Shown: positions 18,291-28,446, counted from the stretch's first letter. The stretch is DNA of 64,000 nucleotides from Pantoea sp. AS-PWVM4 (GCF_000468095.1 NZ_ASZC01000004.1:62001-126000), one strand, 5' to 3'. Program-made: numbers and translations. Notes: generated from the letters alone by a model not told the origin.

Positions 18291-19508
18291 GTGAATCTGG
18301 ACAGTCAACCTGGCCACATTGACCAAATAAAGCAGACCAACGCAGGCGTGGTTTACCGACTGATCGATCATTTCGGCCCGATTTCGCGTATTGAACTGTC
18401 CAAACGTGCTCAACTGGCTCCCGCCAGCATCACCAAAATCGTGCGTGAAATGCTGGACGCGCATCTGGTGCAGGAAACCGAGTTTCAGGAGCCTGGCAGC
18501 CGTGGCCGTCCGGCTATTGGTCTGGTTCTCGATACCCTTGCCTGGCACTATCTGGCAATCCGCATTCAACCGGGTTACATCACCCTGACATTACGCGATC
18601 TCAGCAGTCGCGCTTTACAGGAAGATCGTCTGCCACTGATTGCCAGCCCGGACAAACCGCTGTTGCAGGAGCTACAGGAGCTGGTTGATGCCTTTTTTAT
18701 TCGCCATCAGAAACAACTTGAGCGTCTGACAGCCATCGCCATCACCTTACCCGGCTTGATCAATGCGGCCTCGGGGGTGGTGCATCGTATGCCCGGTTAC
18801 GCCATTCAGGATATGCCGCTGGGCGAAACCCTGTCGCAACGCACCGGCGTGCCGGTGTTTGTTCAGCACGATATTTCCGCCTGGACGCTGGCCGAATCGC
18901 TGTTTGGCGCGTCGCGCGGTGCGCAGGACGTCATCCAGATTGTGATTGATGAAACCGTGGGTGCCGGGGTGATTACTGGCGGGCAACTGCTGCACAAAAG
19001 CGGGCGGGCGCTGGTGGAAATTGGCCATACCCAGATTGATCCCTATGGTCAGCAGTGCTACTGCGGTAATCATGGTTGTCTGGAAACCGTGGCCAGTATC
19101 GGTAGCCTGCTCGGCCTGGCAGCGCAGCGTTTACCCGCTCAGCCGGAAAGCCGTTTGCACGGTGTGCCGCTGACCATTGAAGCTCTGTGTCAGGCCGCCC
19201 AGGAGGGTGACCGTCTCGCGAGTGATGTGATTGCCGGTGTCGGGCACCATATCGGTCGCATGTTGGCGATGATGGTGAATATCTTCAACCCGCGACAAAT
19301 TCTTATCGGCTCGCCGCTGAATCTGGCCGCCGACGTGCTATTTCCTGCCGTGAGTAGCACCATCCGTCAGCAGGCGTTACCGGCCTATAGCGATGAAATC
19401 CAACTGGCTCCCACCGCGTTTAACGATCCCGGCACATTAGGTGCCGCGGCGTTAGTGAAAGATGCCCTTTATTCCGGTTATCTGCTGATAAAACTGCTTC
19501 AGGGCTAA
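18291..19508 (+). CDS. mlc: ROK-family repressor Mlc (DgsA)
   Basis: The 405-residue protein carries an N-terminal winged helix (HIDQIKQTNAGVVYRLID, LAPASITKIVREML) and a ROK domain with the zinc site CYCGNHGCLET, all as in E. coli Mlc. Mlc represses ptsG, ptsHI, manXYZ and malT, and is sequestered by dephosphorylated PtsG when glucose is taken up. The start is GTG, preceded by GGGAGCAGGG; E. coli mlc also uses GTG. bioD2 follows 104 bases downstream. Confidence 0.95.
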   Translation: MNLDSQPGHIDQIKQTNAGVVYRLIDHFGPISRIELSKRAQLAPASITKIVREMLDAHLVQETEFQEPGSRGRPAIGLVLDTLAWHYLAIRIQPGYITLTLRDLSSRALQEDRLPLIASPDKPLLQELQELVDAFFIRHQKQLERLTAIAITLPGLINAASGVVHRMPGYAIQDMPLGETLSQRTGVPVFVQHDISAWTLAESLFGASRGAQDVIQIVIDETVGAGVITGGQLLHKSGRALVEIGHTQIDPYGQQCYCGNHGCLETVASIGSLLGLAAQRLPAQPESRLHGVPLTIEALCQAAQEGDRLASDVIAGVGHHIGRMLAMMVNIFNPRQILIGSPLNLAADVLFPAVSSTIRQQALPAYSDEIQLAPTAFNDPGTLGAAALVKDALYSGYLLIKLLQG

Positions 19509-19612
19509 TCCGCCCGCCTTAAGTTTGTTCTAACGCAATCTGTCAGGTACGACATTTCCTTAAACTGCTCCTTCGTCACCTCTGGTTCACATCGCTAAAC
19601 GAAGGAGGAAGG

Positions 19613-20314
19613 GTGAAAACACTCTTTATCACCGGTACCGACACCGCGGTGGGCAAAACCGTGGTTTCTCGCGCGCTGTTACAGTGCTTTGCACAGAATG
19701 GTCAGTGCGCCGTAGGTTATAAACCTATTGCCAAAAGTGCTAAACCCACCCCTGAGGGTTTACGCAACAAAGATGCGCTGCTGTTGCAGCAGGCTTCGGG
19801 CCTGGCATTACCTTATGCCGCTATTAACCCCATTACCCTGGAAGAGGATGAAATCAGCACCAGCCCAACGCACCAAATTGATTACCCGTTGCTGAGTAAG
19901 GGACTGGCCGCATTGCAGGAACGTTCGCCGCATGTAGTGGTGGAGGGCACAGGCGGCTGGCGCAGCCTGATGAATGATCTGCAACCGCTGTCAAATTGGG
20001 TCAAAAAGGAGCAATTACCGGTTGTGCTGGTGGTGGGCATCAAAGAGGGATGCATCAGCCACGCTTTACTGACCGCAGAGGCAGTGGCTCAGGATGGTTT
20101 ACCGCTGGTCGGTTGGGTGGCAAATCGTATCAACCCCGGCCTGGCGCATTATGCTGAAATCATTGATGTACTGAGTGAAAAACTGCATGCCCCTTTGTTA
20201 GGTGAGTTGCCTTACTTACCCCGTGCCGAGCAACGAGAGCTAAGCGGCTATCTCGATCTATCCTTGCTTGCGACGCATGTTGCGCACAGCGACAGTGCAA
20301 AACCTGCGGCATGA
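19613..20314 (+). CDS. bioD: dethiobiotin synthetase paralogue BioD2 (YnfK)
   Basis: The 233-residue protein has the P-loop at residues 8-16 (GTDTAVGKT), KPIAKSAKPTPEGL and VVVEGTGGW typical of BioD. It uses ATP and CO2 to close the ureido ring of dethiobiotin. The position next to mlc is that of the second E. coli copy, ynfK/bioD2, rather than the bio operon gene. The start is GTG after GGAGGAAGG. A strong terminator follows. Confidence 0.92.
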   Translation: MKTLFITGTDTAVGKTVVSRALLQCFAQNGQCAVGYKPIAKSAKPTPEGLRNKDALLLQQASGLALPYAAINPITLEEDEISTSPTHQIDYPLLSKGLAALQERSPHVVVEGTGGWRSLMNDLQPLSNWVKKEQLPVVLVVGIKEGCISHALLTAEAVAQDGLPLVGWVANRINPGLAHYAEIIDVLSEKLHAPLLGELPYLPRAEQRELSGYLDLSLLATHVAHSDSAKPAA

Positions 20315-20342
20315 TGAAACGAAAAGTGGCAAATGATAATCG

Positions 20343-20380
20343 GCTGAATCTAAGGTTGCAGATTCAGCTGTATTTTTTTG
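20343..20380 (+). terminator. rho-independent terminator after bioD2
   Basis: GCTGAATCT and AGATTCAGC pair perfectly across an eight-base loop, followed by TGTATTTTTTT. Confidence 0.9.
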
Positions 20381-20492
20381 TTGATTAATCTCTTTTAAAT
20401 TCAATGATATGTTAAAAATATCACTGAATCTTATTGCTCTGGCGTGATTCATGCATCAGCTGGTCTGATGAATTTACTGCCGGAGCACCGTT

Positions 20493-21869
20493 ATGTCGCA
20501 CTCAGATGAAAAAGGTTTGCTGTATGGGCTGGAACAACGCATTGGCCCAGCCCCCGCATTTTTTGCCGCACTGCAACATGTGCTGGCAAGCGTGGTGGGC
20601 ATTATCACGCCACCACTGATTATCGGTTCGGTATTGGGGTTACAGGCTTACATTCCTTATCTGATTAGCATGTCGTTATTGGTTTCAGGCCTGGGAACCT
20701 TTATTCAGGCGCGCCGTTTTATGGGTATCGGTGCCGGGATGATCTGCCTGCAAGGCACCAGTTTTGCGTTTCTTGGCGTGATCTTATCCGGTGGCTTGAT
20801 GGTGAAAGCGCGGGGCGGTTCACCAGAAGACATTATGGCGATGATTTTCGGCTGTAACCTGATAGCCGCATTAATCCCGATGTTGATTAGCCGCTGCATT
20901 GCGCCGTTGCGTAAGGTACTGACGCCGGTAGTCACCGGTACGGTGATTACCCTGATTGGTATCAGCCTGATCAAGGTCAGCATCACCGACTGGGCGGGTG
21001 GTCACAATGCTGCCGATTTCGGCGCTCCGTGGAATCTGGCGTTGGGGGCGTTGACCTTGCTGGTGATTGTGGCGTTGAACCGTTCGCGTAATCGCTGGGC
21101 GCGCTTAGTGGCCGTGGTAGCGGGCATTGCAGTGGGTTGTATCGCCGCCGCCCTGACCGGCCATCTGCAACTTAAACCGATGGCCGAAAGCAGTTGGTTG
21201 GTGATGCCGGGCTTCTTCCGCTTTGGTTTTAATTTTGACTGGGCGATCTTTGTGCCGATTGCGCTGGTATCGGTGATCAGCGTGATCGAAGCGGTCGGGG
21301 ATTTAACTGCCAACTGCCTGTTATCGCGTCAGCCGATTGAGGGTGAGGGTTTTCAGCGCCGCCTGCAAGGCGGTATCCTGGCGGATGGTATCAGTTGCGT
21401 GCTGGCCGCGATGTTCTCCGCATTTCCCAACACCACGTTTGCCCAAAACAACGGCGTGATTCAGATGACCGGCGTCGCCAGTCGTTATGTGGGGATGGTG
21501 ATTGGTTTGATGCTGGTGCTGTTGGGTATTTTTCCGGTGATTGGCAACCTGTTGCAGCAAATTCCCGCCCCCGTGCTGGGCGGAGCGACGTTGGTGATGT
21601 TCGGTAGCGTGGTGGCTGCCGGTATCCGGGTAATGACACAGTCGCCGCTGGGTCGCCGCGAAATGTTGATTGTGGCCGTCTCTTTTGGCCTGGGTCTGGG
21701 AGTGGAAGCCGTGCCGGATGTGCTGAAACAGTTCCCGATGCTGGTAACCAATCTGTTTGGTCATGCGGTGACAACCGGCGGGATTCTGGCGATTGTGCTG
21801 AACGTGATTTTGCCCTCGGAGCAAACCAGACCCGCGTTGGCAACAGCCGCCGTGGAGGATTCACAATAA
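20493..21869 (+). CDS. xanP: NCS2 family xanthine/uracil-type permease
   Basis: The 458-residue, about 12-to-14-span proton symporter belongs to the nucleobase-ascorbate NCS2 family. It is closest to XanP/XanQ/UacT: QGTSFAFLGVI, VVTGTVITLIGISLIKV, ESLIG-like VIEAVGDLTAN, and FPNTTFAQNNGVIQMTGVASRYVG (split here between two motif parts). The substrate is likely xanthine or another oxopurine, but urate cannot be excluded. It is monocistronic and 11 kb from the purine catabolic genes, for which it could supply substrate. Confidence 0.82.
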   Translation: MSHSDEKGLLYGLEQRIGPAPAFFAALQHVLASVVGIITPPLIIGSVLGLQAYIPYLISMSLLVSGLGTFIQARRFMGIGAGMICLQGTSFAFLGVILSGGLMVKARGGSPEDIMAMIFGCNLIAALIPMLISRCIAPLRKVLTPVVTGTVITLIGISLIKVSITDWAGGHNAADFGAPWNLALGALTLLVIVALNRSRNRWARLVAVVAGIAVGCIAAALTGHLQLKPMAESSWLVMPGFFRFGFNFDWAIFVPIALVSVISVIEAVGDLTANCLLSRQPIEGEGFQRRLQGGILADGISCVLAAMFSAFPNTTFAQNNGVIQMTGVASRYVGMVIGLMLVLLGIFPVIGNLLQQIPAPVLGGATLVMFGSVVAAGIRVMTQSPLGRREMLIVAVSFGLGLGVEAVPDVLKQFPMLVTNLFGHAVTTGGILAIVLNVILPSEQTRPALATAAVEDSQ

Positions 21870-21879
21870 TATTCAAAAT

Positions 21880-21945
21880 GCGTGATGAATCACGCCGCTA
21901 CACAATGGCGATGTACAATTGGCGTAGCGGCGCGATTTATCGCGC
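21880..21945. repeat. REP-like repeat pair
   Basis: GCGTGATGAATCACGCCGCTAC and, 22 bases on, GTAGCGGCGCGATTTATCGC face each other as imperfect inverted copies between the convergent permease and osmV genes. Confidence 0.8.
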
Positions 21946-21958
21946 AGTCCAGCAGCGG

Positions 21959-23095
21959 TTAAGGATTTAACCGCCGCCGCGTCCGGCCGGAGCTCAAATA
22001 ATCCGCAATATAATCCTGCGAAATTTCGCCACTGTAGCGGCCCTCTTCATCGACAATCGGCATCCAGACCAGATTGTGTTCATACAACTTCGACAGCACC
22101 ACGCGCAGGTTTTCTTCCGCCTTGCCGGTGACGGTGAAGGTATGCAACATCTCTTCACAGCGACCACTGGCACCACGCGCTTCGCGGCGTTTGACAAATC
22201 CCAGCGGTTTACCGTCGTTATCGACCACCGTCACTGAACGCATATCGTTGTCGTCCATAGTGGCAAAGGCCTCAGCGAGTGGCGTGCTGCGCTGCACGGT
22301 GATGGTCGGTTGTTGATCGGTGACATCGCCCGCCTGTACCAGCAACAAACGTTTCAGCGTGCGGTCCTGGCCGACAAAAGATCCAACAAAGTCGTTGGCG
22401 GGCTTTGCCAGCAGCTCATCCGGGCTGGCGCACTGAACGATTTTACCCTGACCAAACACCGCGATACGGTCGCCCAGCTTGAGCGCCTCATCAATGTCAT
22501 GGCTGACCAGCATCACGGTCTTTTTCAACTGCCGCTGCATATCAAGAAACTCGTTCTGGATCACCTCACGGTTAATCGGATCGACCGCGCCAAAAGGTTC
22601 GTCCATCAGCAGCACCGGTGGATCTGCTGCCAGTGCGCGGATCACGCCAATACGCTGCTGTTGACCGCCCGACATCTCACGCGGGTAGCGATGCAGAAAC
22701 TTAGTCGGGTCGAGCGCCACCATGCTCATCAGTTCAGTGGCACGCTCACGGCAACGCTTTTTATCCCAGCCCAACATGCGTGGCACCACGGTGATGTTTT
22801 CTTCAATGGTCATATTCGGGAACAGACCAATTTGCTGAATCACATATCCGATGTTACGGCGCAGCGTCACCGTATCCTGGGCGCTGGTATCTTCACCGTT
22901 AATCAGGATGTTGCCGCTGGTCGCCGGGATCAAACGGTTGATCATCTTCAGCGTAGTGGTTTTGCCACACCCGGAAGGGCCGAGCAGCACGCACATTTCT
23001 CCGGCGGGAACGTCAAGGCTGACGTTATCAACGGCGTTAAAGGTCGTACCGTTTTTCTGGGTAAAGGTTTTCGTCAGGTTTTCCAGTTTAATCAT
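21959..23095 (-). CDS. osmV: osmoprotectant ABC transporter ATP-binding protein OsmV
   Basis: The 378-residue ATPase has Walker A at residues 39-46 (GPSGCGKT), the signature MSGGQQQR, Walker B VLLMDEPFGAVD and two C-terminal CBS repeats, the layout of ProV/OpuCA-type glycine betaine importers. It is the last gene of a four-gene operon (permease, binding protein, permease, ATPase). Its start overlaps the previous stop by one base (TAATG). The CBS domains may sense ionic strength. The set matches the Salmonella OsmU system as remembered. Confidence 0.9.
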   Translation of the reverse strand: MIKLENLTKTFTQKNGTTFNAVDNVSLDVPAGEMCVLLGPSGCGKTTTLKMINRLIPATSGNILINGEDTSAQDTVTLRRNIGYVIQQIGLFPNMTIEENITVVPRMLGWDKKRCRERATELMSMVALDPTKFLHRYPREMSGGQQQRIGVIRALAADPPVLLMDEPFGAVDPINREVIQNEFLDMQRQLKKTVMLVSHDIDEALKLGDRIAVFGQGKIVQCASPDELLAKPANDFVGSFVGQDRTLKRLLLVQAGDVTDQQPTITVQRSTPLAEAFATMDDNDMRSVTVVDNDGKPLGFVKRREARGASGRCEEMLHTFTVTGKAEENLRVVLSKLYEHNLVWMPIVDEEGRYSGEISQDYIADYLSSGRTRRRLNP

Positions 23096-23742
23096 TAGCG
23101 AATCCCCTTTGGAGTCAGCGCTGACTGCAAACGGTGCAGCAGCCAGTCAAGCACAATAGCCAGCAAACAAATCATCAACGCACCGGCAATTAACATACGA
23201 ACATCACTGCCGCTGATACCATCCAGCAGCTGTAAACCCAAACCACCCGCGCCGATCACCGCAGCAATTGCCATCACACCGACATTCATCACCACGGCGG
23301 TGCGGATACCGCCAAAAATCACCGGCAGCGCCATGGGGATTTCAACCCAGCGCAAACGCTGCCAGAATGTCATGCCAATACCACGACCTGCTTCACGCAG
23401 ACCCGGCGGCAGGTTTTCCAGTGCGGTGTGAGTGTTGCGCACGATGGGCAGCAGCGAATAGAGAAACACGGCGGTAATGGCAGGCAGGGCACCAATTCCC
23501 TGACCGATCAGCGAAAACAACGGGATCATCAAACCAAACAGCGCGATAGTTGGGATGGTCAGTACAATGGTGGCGATGCCCAAAACCGGCGTCGCCAGCC
23601 ATTTAAAGCGCACGATCAGAATGCCGAGTGGAACACCAACGAGGATGGCAAAACCGACCGCCACCAGTACCAGCCAGGTATGTTGCCATGTCAGAGCCAG
23701 CAGGCTGTCCCAGTTATCCATGATGTAATGCAGGGTATCCAT
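23095..23742 (-). CDS. osmW: osmoprotectant ABC transporter permease OsmW
   Basis: The 215-residue inner-membrane permease begins MDTLHYIMDNWDSLL and has five to six spans with the BPD-type EAA loop (GREAGRGIGMTFWQRL, then WVEIPMALPVI). The ATG at 23742 follows GGAGG; a GTG one codon earlier is the alternative. It should pair with OsmY (24695-25411) to form the membrane channel of the osmoprotectant importer. Confidence 0.9.
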   Translation of the reverse strand: MDTLHYIMDNWDSLLALTWQHTWLVLVAVGFAILVGVPLGILIVRFKWLATPVLGIATIVLTIPTIALFGLMIPLFSLIGQGIGALPAITAVFLYSLLPIVRNTHTALENLPPGLREAGRGIGMTFWQRLRWVEIPMALPVIFGGIRTAVVMNVGVMAIAAVIGAGGLGLQLLDGISGSDVRMLIAGALMICLLAIVLDWLLHRLQSALTPKGIR

Positions 23743-23751
23743 CACGCCTCC

Positions 23752-24678
23752 TTACAGCATGTTTTTTGATTTGAGGAAATCACGCGCCACCTGTTCAGGC
23801 GACTGGTGATCGATATCGACGCGCTTATTCATTTCGGTAATCGCTGCGTCGGTAATCAGCGGTGACAGCTGATTCATCGCCGCCGCCAGTCCGGGATGGC
23901 TCTCCAGCACATCTTTACGCACCACCGGCGTGACGTTGTAACTTGGGAAGAAGTGCTTATCATCTTCCAGCACCTTGAGATCAAAGCCTTTTACTCGCCC
24001 GTCGGTGGTGTAGATCAGCCCCGCATCGACAAAGCCTTCTTTGACGGCGTTGTACACCAGCCCAGGATCCATCTGCCGAATCTGCGGGCGGTCAAGCGGC
24101 ATGTTGTAGGCTTTTTGCAGCGGAACAAGGCCATCTGAACGCCCGGCAAACTCCAGGTCCAGGCCCAGTTTCCAGTTATGGTCCGGGTCGGTTTTACGAA
24201 TCTGCTCCAGCTTTGCCACCAGCTGCGACATCGTACTGATGCCTTCCTTGTCAGCCCTGGCGCGCTGCATGGCAAAGGCGTAGGTGTTGTTCATGGGTGC
24301 CGGGTCGAGCCAGACCAGTCCCAGCTTGCCGTCGAGTTGTTTCACCGTGTTATAGGCTTCCTGCGACGACATCGGTTTGGTGATGTGATTGAAGATGATC
24401 AGTGAAGTGCCGGTATATTCCCACGTCATATCAATCTGTTTGTTAATCATTGCGTTACGACCGATAGTGGTCGCGATATTGGTTTTCGGGATCACCTGAA
24501 ACCCTTTCTTTTCCAGCCACATTACCGTCATGGCAGAAAGGATGTGTTGCTCGGTAAAACTTTTGGTCGCCATCACCAGCGGTGTGGCAGCAGCAGCCAT
24601 CTGGCTAAGCGCCAGGGTGGCGGTCAGAACCAGCGCGCTGGGTTTTATCCAGCGCGCAAATCGGTTGGCAGTGGCCAT
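23752..24678 (-). CDS. osmX: osmoprotectant-binding periplasmic protein OsmX
   Basis: The 308-residue protein has a signal peptide of about 30 residues (basic start, hydrophobic [11 protein letters not shown], cut after AAA). The mature part starts [13 protein letters not shown], typical of the OpuAC/ProX-like betaine-binding family (YehZ/OsmF relatives). The start at 24678 follows AGGAG at seven bases; the frame is open ten codons further but without a site. It delivers glycine betaine or a related solute to OsmW/OsmY. Confidence 0.9.
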   Translation of the reverse strand: MATANRFARWIKPSALVLTATLALSQMAAAATPLVMATKSFTEQHILSAMTVMWLEKKGFQVIPKTNIATTIGRNAMINKQIDMTWEYTGTSLIIFNHITKPMSSQEAYNTVKQLDGKLGLVWLDPAPMNNTYAFAMQRARADKEGISTMSQLVAKLEQIRKTDPDHNWKLGLDLEFAGRSDGLVPLQKAYNMPLDRPQIRQMDPGLVYNAVKEGFVDAGLIYTTDGRVKGFDLKVLEDDKHFFPSYNVTPVVRKDVLESHPGLAAAMNQLSPLITDAAITEMNKRVDIDHQSPEQVARDFLKSKNML

Positions 24679-24694
24679 CACAAAACTCCTGTTG

Positions 24695-25411
24695 TTATGC
24701 CGCTGCATGCGGGCTGAGGTAACGTCCCAGCGCCGCTAACAGCATGTCCAGGATCAGGGCGAACAGGGCGGTTGCCACTGCCCCGAGGATCAACGTCGGG
24801 AAGTCGTTGAGGTAAATGCCGGGGAAAATCAGCTCGCCGTAGCTGCTGGCGCCAATCAGAAACGCCAGTGGTGCAGTGCCGACATTGATGGCGGTGGAAA
24901 TGCGTACCCCGGCGAGAATGACCGGCAATGCGTTGGGGATTTCCACCTGACGCAAACGCTGAAATTTCGTCATGCCAATACCGTTGGCGGCTTCCAGTAG
25001 CGAGGGGGGAACCGCGCTCAGTCCGGCATAGGTATTACGCACGATGGGGAGCAGAGAGGCGAGAAACAGCGCAATCAACGCCGGACGATCGCCGATGCCG
25101 ACAATCACCATCGCCAGTGCCAGCACCGCTAACGGCGGCAGCGTATTGCCAACGTTGAAGATTTGCATCACGTATTCAGCCCACCCGCGGGCAAACGGGC
25201 GGCTTAGCAAAATGCCGCTGGGGATGCCGACCAGCAGCGCAAAAAACATGGACCAGAACACCAGAAACAGGTGCTGCTGCCCAAGGTAGATCAGATCGAC
25301 CCTACGGGCGCGCAGAGTATCCAGCCCAAGCCCCCAAACCAACAGGCCCACCACCAGCACAATGGCAAGCACGGCTAACCCGGTGCGTCGGGCGAGCGAT
25401 GCGTTTTGCAT
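24695..25411 (-). CDS. osmY: osmoprotectant ABC transporter permease OsmY (OsmU system)
   Basis: The 238-residue permease has about six spans and the loop [27 protein letters not shown] of the betaine permease family. It is the first gene of the operon, so the promoter lies in the gap to its right; GGGAGAC precedes the ATG. Note that the symbol osmY is also used in E. coli for an unrelated periplasmic BON-domain protein; this one is a permease. Confidence 0.85.
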   Translation of the reverse strand: MQNASLARRTGLAVLAIVLVVGLLVWGLGLDTLRARRVDLIYLGQQHLFLVFWSMFFALLVGIPSGILLSRPFARGWAEYVMQIFNVGNTLPPLAVLALAMVIVGIGDRPALIALFLASLLPIVRNTYAGLSAVPPSLLEAANGIGMTKFQRLRQVEIPNALPVILAGVRISTAINVGTAPLAFLIGASSYGELIFPGIYLNDFPTLILGAVATALFALILDMLLAALGRYLSPHAAA

Positions 25412-25732
25412 AGCGAATGTCTCCCTGATTCGTGAAAAACAACCAAAATTGCCTGATTACAGATAAAACGACTATCTAATGCCACTTTTCCAGTGAGAAT
25501 CGGGAAGTGGTTTTAGACCTATAGCAACGTTAATCGCGACATGCCAGTTTTTAGGGGAAAATCAGACAGATAGAAAAGAGGAAAAAACCGGCTTAAACCG
25601 CGTGAAATAAGGCACAATCCTCAATAAAAAAAATTCATCGATTTTTTGTGACACCGTCACACACGCGGAGCACGCAGAGGAAATCGACGGCTAAAAAATT
25701 CGGCCAGGATTACGACAAAGGAAGGAAGAAAA
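25412..25732. promoter_or_regulatory. divergent promoter region of osm operon and DHA2 exporter
   Basis: This 321-base AT-rich gap has no gene. It contains an inverted repeat TGTGACACCGTCACA at 25647-25661, which resembles a CRP site but with a five-base spacer. A leftward -10-like TTAGAT is found near 25470. The rightward leader ends in AAGGAAGGAAG before the exporter start. Confidence 0.45.
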
Positions 25733-27196
25733 ATGACTGAGAGCGCAGAAATTCAAACGGGTAACCGCCACTGGATCCTGATGGCCTGCATGCTGGCGAT
25801 GTTTATGGCGGCAATTGAGGTCACCATCGTCGCCACCGCGATGCCAACCATCATTGCCGACCTGGGCGGGTTTTCGCATTTTGGCTGGGTCTTTTCTATC
25901 TATCTGCTGACACAGGCGGTCACAGTGCCGCTTTATGGTCGACTGGCGGATTTGTGGGGGCGTAAGACGCTGTTTTTTATTGGCGTCTCGCTGTTTCTTA
26001 TTGGGTCGGTGCTGTGCGGTTTCGCCCATACCATGACGTGGCTGATTCTGTTCCGTGCGTTTCAGGGTTTAGGCGCGGGTGCCATCATGCCGTTGACCAC
26101 CACCATCGTGGCGGATATTTATTCACCGCGCGAGCGTGCCAGCGTGCAGGGTTGGCTTTCCAGCGTCTGGGGCGTGGCGGCGATACTCGGCCCGTTAAGC
26201 GGAGCCTGGCTGGTGCAGCACTTTAGCTGGGCGGTGATTTTCTGGGTCAACGTACCAATTGGCCTGATCTCGATGCTGTTACTGGCGCGTTTTCTGCCGG
26301 CGCGGGAACGGCGGCAGCACAGTTCGCTGAATATAACCGGCTGTGCCTGGTTGATGATCAGCGTCAGCGCGCTGTTAATCGCCTTATTGCAGGCCGAAGT
26401 GCTGGGCTATTGGTTGCTGCTATTTCTGCTGCTGGCGTTGATCGCCGCTGTGTTCCTCAAACGTCATGAACAACGCGCCAGCGCGCCGCTGTTTCCGCTG
26501 GCTATCTGGCGCAGTCGATTGATTGTGGCGGGGAATGCCGGAAATCTGATCATTGGCGCAGCGATGATGGGGATCAGTGCCTTCCTGCCAACCTGGATTC
26601 AGGGAATTACTGGCGGTACGCCGTTGCAAGCGGGCAGTGCGCTGGCAATGATGTCAATTGGCTGGCCGCTTGCCAGCACCCTGAGTGGTCGTTTGATGTT
26701 GGTCACGTCTTACCGATTTACCGCGCAGTTGGGCGCATTGCTGCTGATTGCCGGTAGCGCCTTATTGCTGTTGCTGCGCGCCGAAAGCGGGCTGATGCAG
26801 GCGGGGCTGACAGCCTTTGTCATCGGTACCGGCATGGGGATGACCAGTACGACCTTTCTGGTCTCGGTACAGAATCACGCGCATTACGAAATTCGCGGTA
26901 TTTGCACTGCCTCAATCATGTTCAGCCGGATGCTGGGATCGGCGATTGGTACGGCGTTGATGGGGGCGGTGTTGAATTACAATCTGATGCGGCGCTTACC
27001 GGAGGCCAGCGATCCGATGCAAAAAATCATGTCGCACGAGAGCCGTCAGGCGTTACCGCACGGCACTTTACAGGAATGGATTACGCAAATTGCCAGCTCA
27101 TTGCACTGGGTTTTCGTGGTGGCGTTGTTGATTGCCGCATTGACGCTGTGGATCGCCTGGCTGATGCCGCACCAGCGGCCGGAGAACGAGGATTAA
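25733..27196 (+). CDS. DHA2-type (14-span) MFS multidrug exporter
   Basis: The 487-residue protein has MAAIEVTIVATAMPTI in span 1, the motif GRLADLWGRKTLF in loop 2-3 and WRSRL/GWPLAS segments, with about 14 spans, as in EmrB/Bmr3-like proton-driven drug exporters. No EmrA-type adaptor gene is adjacent, so it acts alone in the inner membrane. The substrate is unknown. AAGGAAGG precedes the ATG. Confidence 0.87.
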   Translation: MTESAEIQTGNRHWILMACMLAMFMAAIEVTIVATAMPTIIADLGGFSHFGWVFSIYLLTQAVTVPLYGRLADLWGRKTLFFIGVSLFLIGSVLCGFAHTMTWLILFRAFQGLGAGAIMPLTTTIVADIYSPRERASVQGWLSSVWGVAAILGPLSGAWLVQHFSWAVIFWVNVPIGLISMLLLARFLPARERRQHSSLNITGCAWLMISVSALLIALLQAEVLGYWLLLFLLLALIAAVFLKRHEQRASAPLFPLAIWRSRLIVAGNAGNLIIGAAMMGISAFLPTWIQGITGGTPLQAGSALAMMSIGWPLASTLSGRLMLVTSYRFTAQLGALLLIAGSALLLLLRAESGLMQAGLTAFVIGTGMGMTSTTFLVSVQNHAHYEIRGICTASIMFSRMLGSAIGTALMGAVLNYNLMRRLPEASDPMQKIMSHESRQALPHGTLQEWITQIASSLHWVFVVALLIAALTLWIAWLMPHQRPENED

Positions 27197-27197
27197 T

Positions 27198-27258
27198 CCG
27201 TAGCGGCGCAATTAGTACGCGTTACTGGAAAAAACGCGCGATAAATCGCGCCGCTACG
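27198..27258. repeat. REP-like inverted repeat pair
   Basis: CCGTAGCGGCGCAATTAGTA and GCGCGATAAATCGCGCCGCTACG face each other (the second arm is slightly longer) between the convergent exporter and DUF1161 genes. Confidence 0.82.
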
Positions 27259-27263
27259 ATCGT

Positions 27264-27560
27264 TTACTGTGGTGTATCGTGTGAGCTGCCAGCATCATTA
27301 GGGACGTTGCTTTGTGCGTCGCGACTCAGCTTCTTGTAGACAATCTTCTGGGTGTCATTTTCACAATGGCCCACCACCTGACCACCCGCCTGGTCGGCCT
27401 GATCGTTAGGGACGATTTCCAGTGTAAAATCCGATTCAGCCAGCCCGTTACTGACCAGTTTCTTGCTGATCTCTGCTTTAACGCTTTCGCAGGAGGCCTG
27501 CGCCAGCATCGGTAACGCCAGCAGGGACAGCAACATCACGGCAAGACGCTTTTTCATCAC
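27264..27560 (-). CDS. ynfD: DUF1161 exported protein (YnfD-like)
   Basis: The 98-residue protein has a Sec signal peptide (MMKKRLAVMLLSLLALPMLAQA, cut before SCESV). The mature part has paired Cys (CESVK and GHCEND) and the FTLEIVPND segment of the DUF1161 family. It is a periplasmic protein of unknown role. The gene lies beside ynfB, as in the E. coli ynf block, but speG and ynfC are missing between them. Confidence 0.78.
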   Translation of the reverse strand: MMKKRLAVMLLSLLALPMLAQASCESVKAEISKKLVSNGLAESDFTLEIVPNDQADQAGGQVVGHCENDTQKIVYKKLSRDAQSNVPNDAGSSHDTPQ

Positions 27561-27609
27561 ACACTCCTTTGGTTTGAACTCCCTTGATAACTATAGCAGC
27601 GTCAGCAAC

Positions 27610-27945
27610 TTATGGTGTGACGATACGACCGGTGCGACGGTCAAGGCAGCGCAACGTGTTGGGTTCCCAATAGGCGTTAACGTTGTAGCTTTTCTCGCAG
27701 GCATCACGGCTATCAAACGCTTTATCGGTTTTATCAAACTCTTTCTCGACGCGGGTATTCACTTTATTGCGCAGGTTGCGGGTGTCATTCCATTGCTCCT
27801 TGCTTTGACGTGCCGCCTCATTGCTGGACGCGCTGTTGCCGTTTTCAATGATCAGGCGTTCGGTCTGCGCTGAAGCCAGTGGGGCAGCCAGCAACACGCT
27901 GGAAGTCAGTACCGCGGCAAGCAGTGCGGGAAACAATTTTTTCAT
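27610..27945 (-). CDS. ynfB: UPF0482 exported protein YnfB
   Basis: The 111-residue protein has a signal peptide ending near APLASA and a mature part that matches E. coli YnfB closely ([35 protein letters not shown]). Its function is unknown. It is divergent from ynfA, the standard arrangement, with a 130-base shared promoter gap. Confidence 0.92.
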   Translation of the reverse strand: MKKLFPALLAAVLTSSVLLAAPLASAQTERLIIENGNSASSNEAARQSKEQWNDTRNLRNKVNTRVEKEFDKTDKAFDSRDACEKSYNVNAYWEPNTLRCLDRRTGRIVTP

Positions 27946-28075
27946 CGTCTTTTCCTTTAGTTAACGCCAGCACCATCGCGATGGTGGCTGTAACAACAAT
28001 GCCCGGTAGTATATCATCGCTGCTTCTTTACTCACCAGCGGTGAGGCATTTGTTGAGACTTCTGAGAGACTTTTT

Positions 28076-28405
28076 ATGCTGGTGAAAACCACCTTGCTGT
28101 TTTTTTTAACTGCGATTGCGGAAATTGTTGGGTGCTTTCTACCGTGGTTATGGCTGAAGAAGGGCGCGACAGCATGGTTGTTACTGCCTGCGGCGGCCAG
28201 CCTGATGCTGTTTGTCTGGTTGCTGACCCTGCATCCGGCGGCCAGTGGTCGCGTTTATGCGGCTTACGGTGGCGTTTATGTGTTGACCGCGTTGATCTGG
28301 CTACGTGTGGTGGATGGGGTAAAACTCAGCCCGTGGGATTGGGCCGGGGCGCTGATTGCCTTGAGCGGCATGCTGATTATTGTCGCGGGTTGGGGACGGG
28401 CCTGA
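28076..28405 (+). CDS. ynfA: UPF0060 membrane protein YnfA
   Basis: The 109-residue, four-span inner-membrane protein matches E. coli YnfA ([34 protein letters not shown]). The fold resembles small multidrug resistance exporters, and YnfA has been linked to drug efflux in Shigella. A REP-like hairpin follows the stop. Confidence 0.93.
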   Translation: MLVKTTLLFFLTAIAEIVGCFLPWLWLKKGATAWLLLPAAASLMLFVWLLTLHPAASGRVYAAYGGVYVLTALIWLRVVDGVKLSPWDWAGALIALSGMLIIVAGWGRA

Positions 28406-28410
28406 GTTTC

Positions 28411-28438
28411 GCGTAGCGGCGCGATTGATCGCGCCGCC
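28411..28438. repeat. REP-like hairpin after ynfA
   Basis: GTAGCGGCGCGATTGATC continues into GCGCCGCC, a single palindromic unit between the convergent ynfA and ydfG genes. Confidence 0.8.
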
Positions 28439-28446
28439 AGGGATGT

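Noticed and set aside
25647..25661. TGTGACACCGTCACA as a CRP site
   Set aside because: The two arms are perfect, but the TGTGA and TCACA blocks are five rather than six bases apart, so it is reported only as an inverted repeat in the gap.
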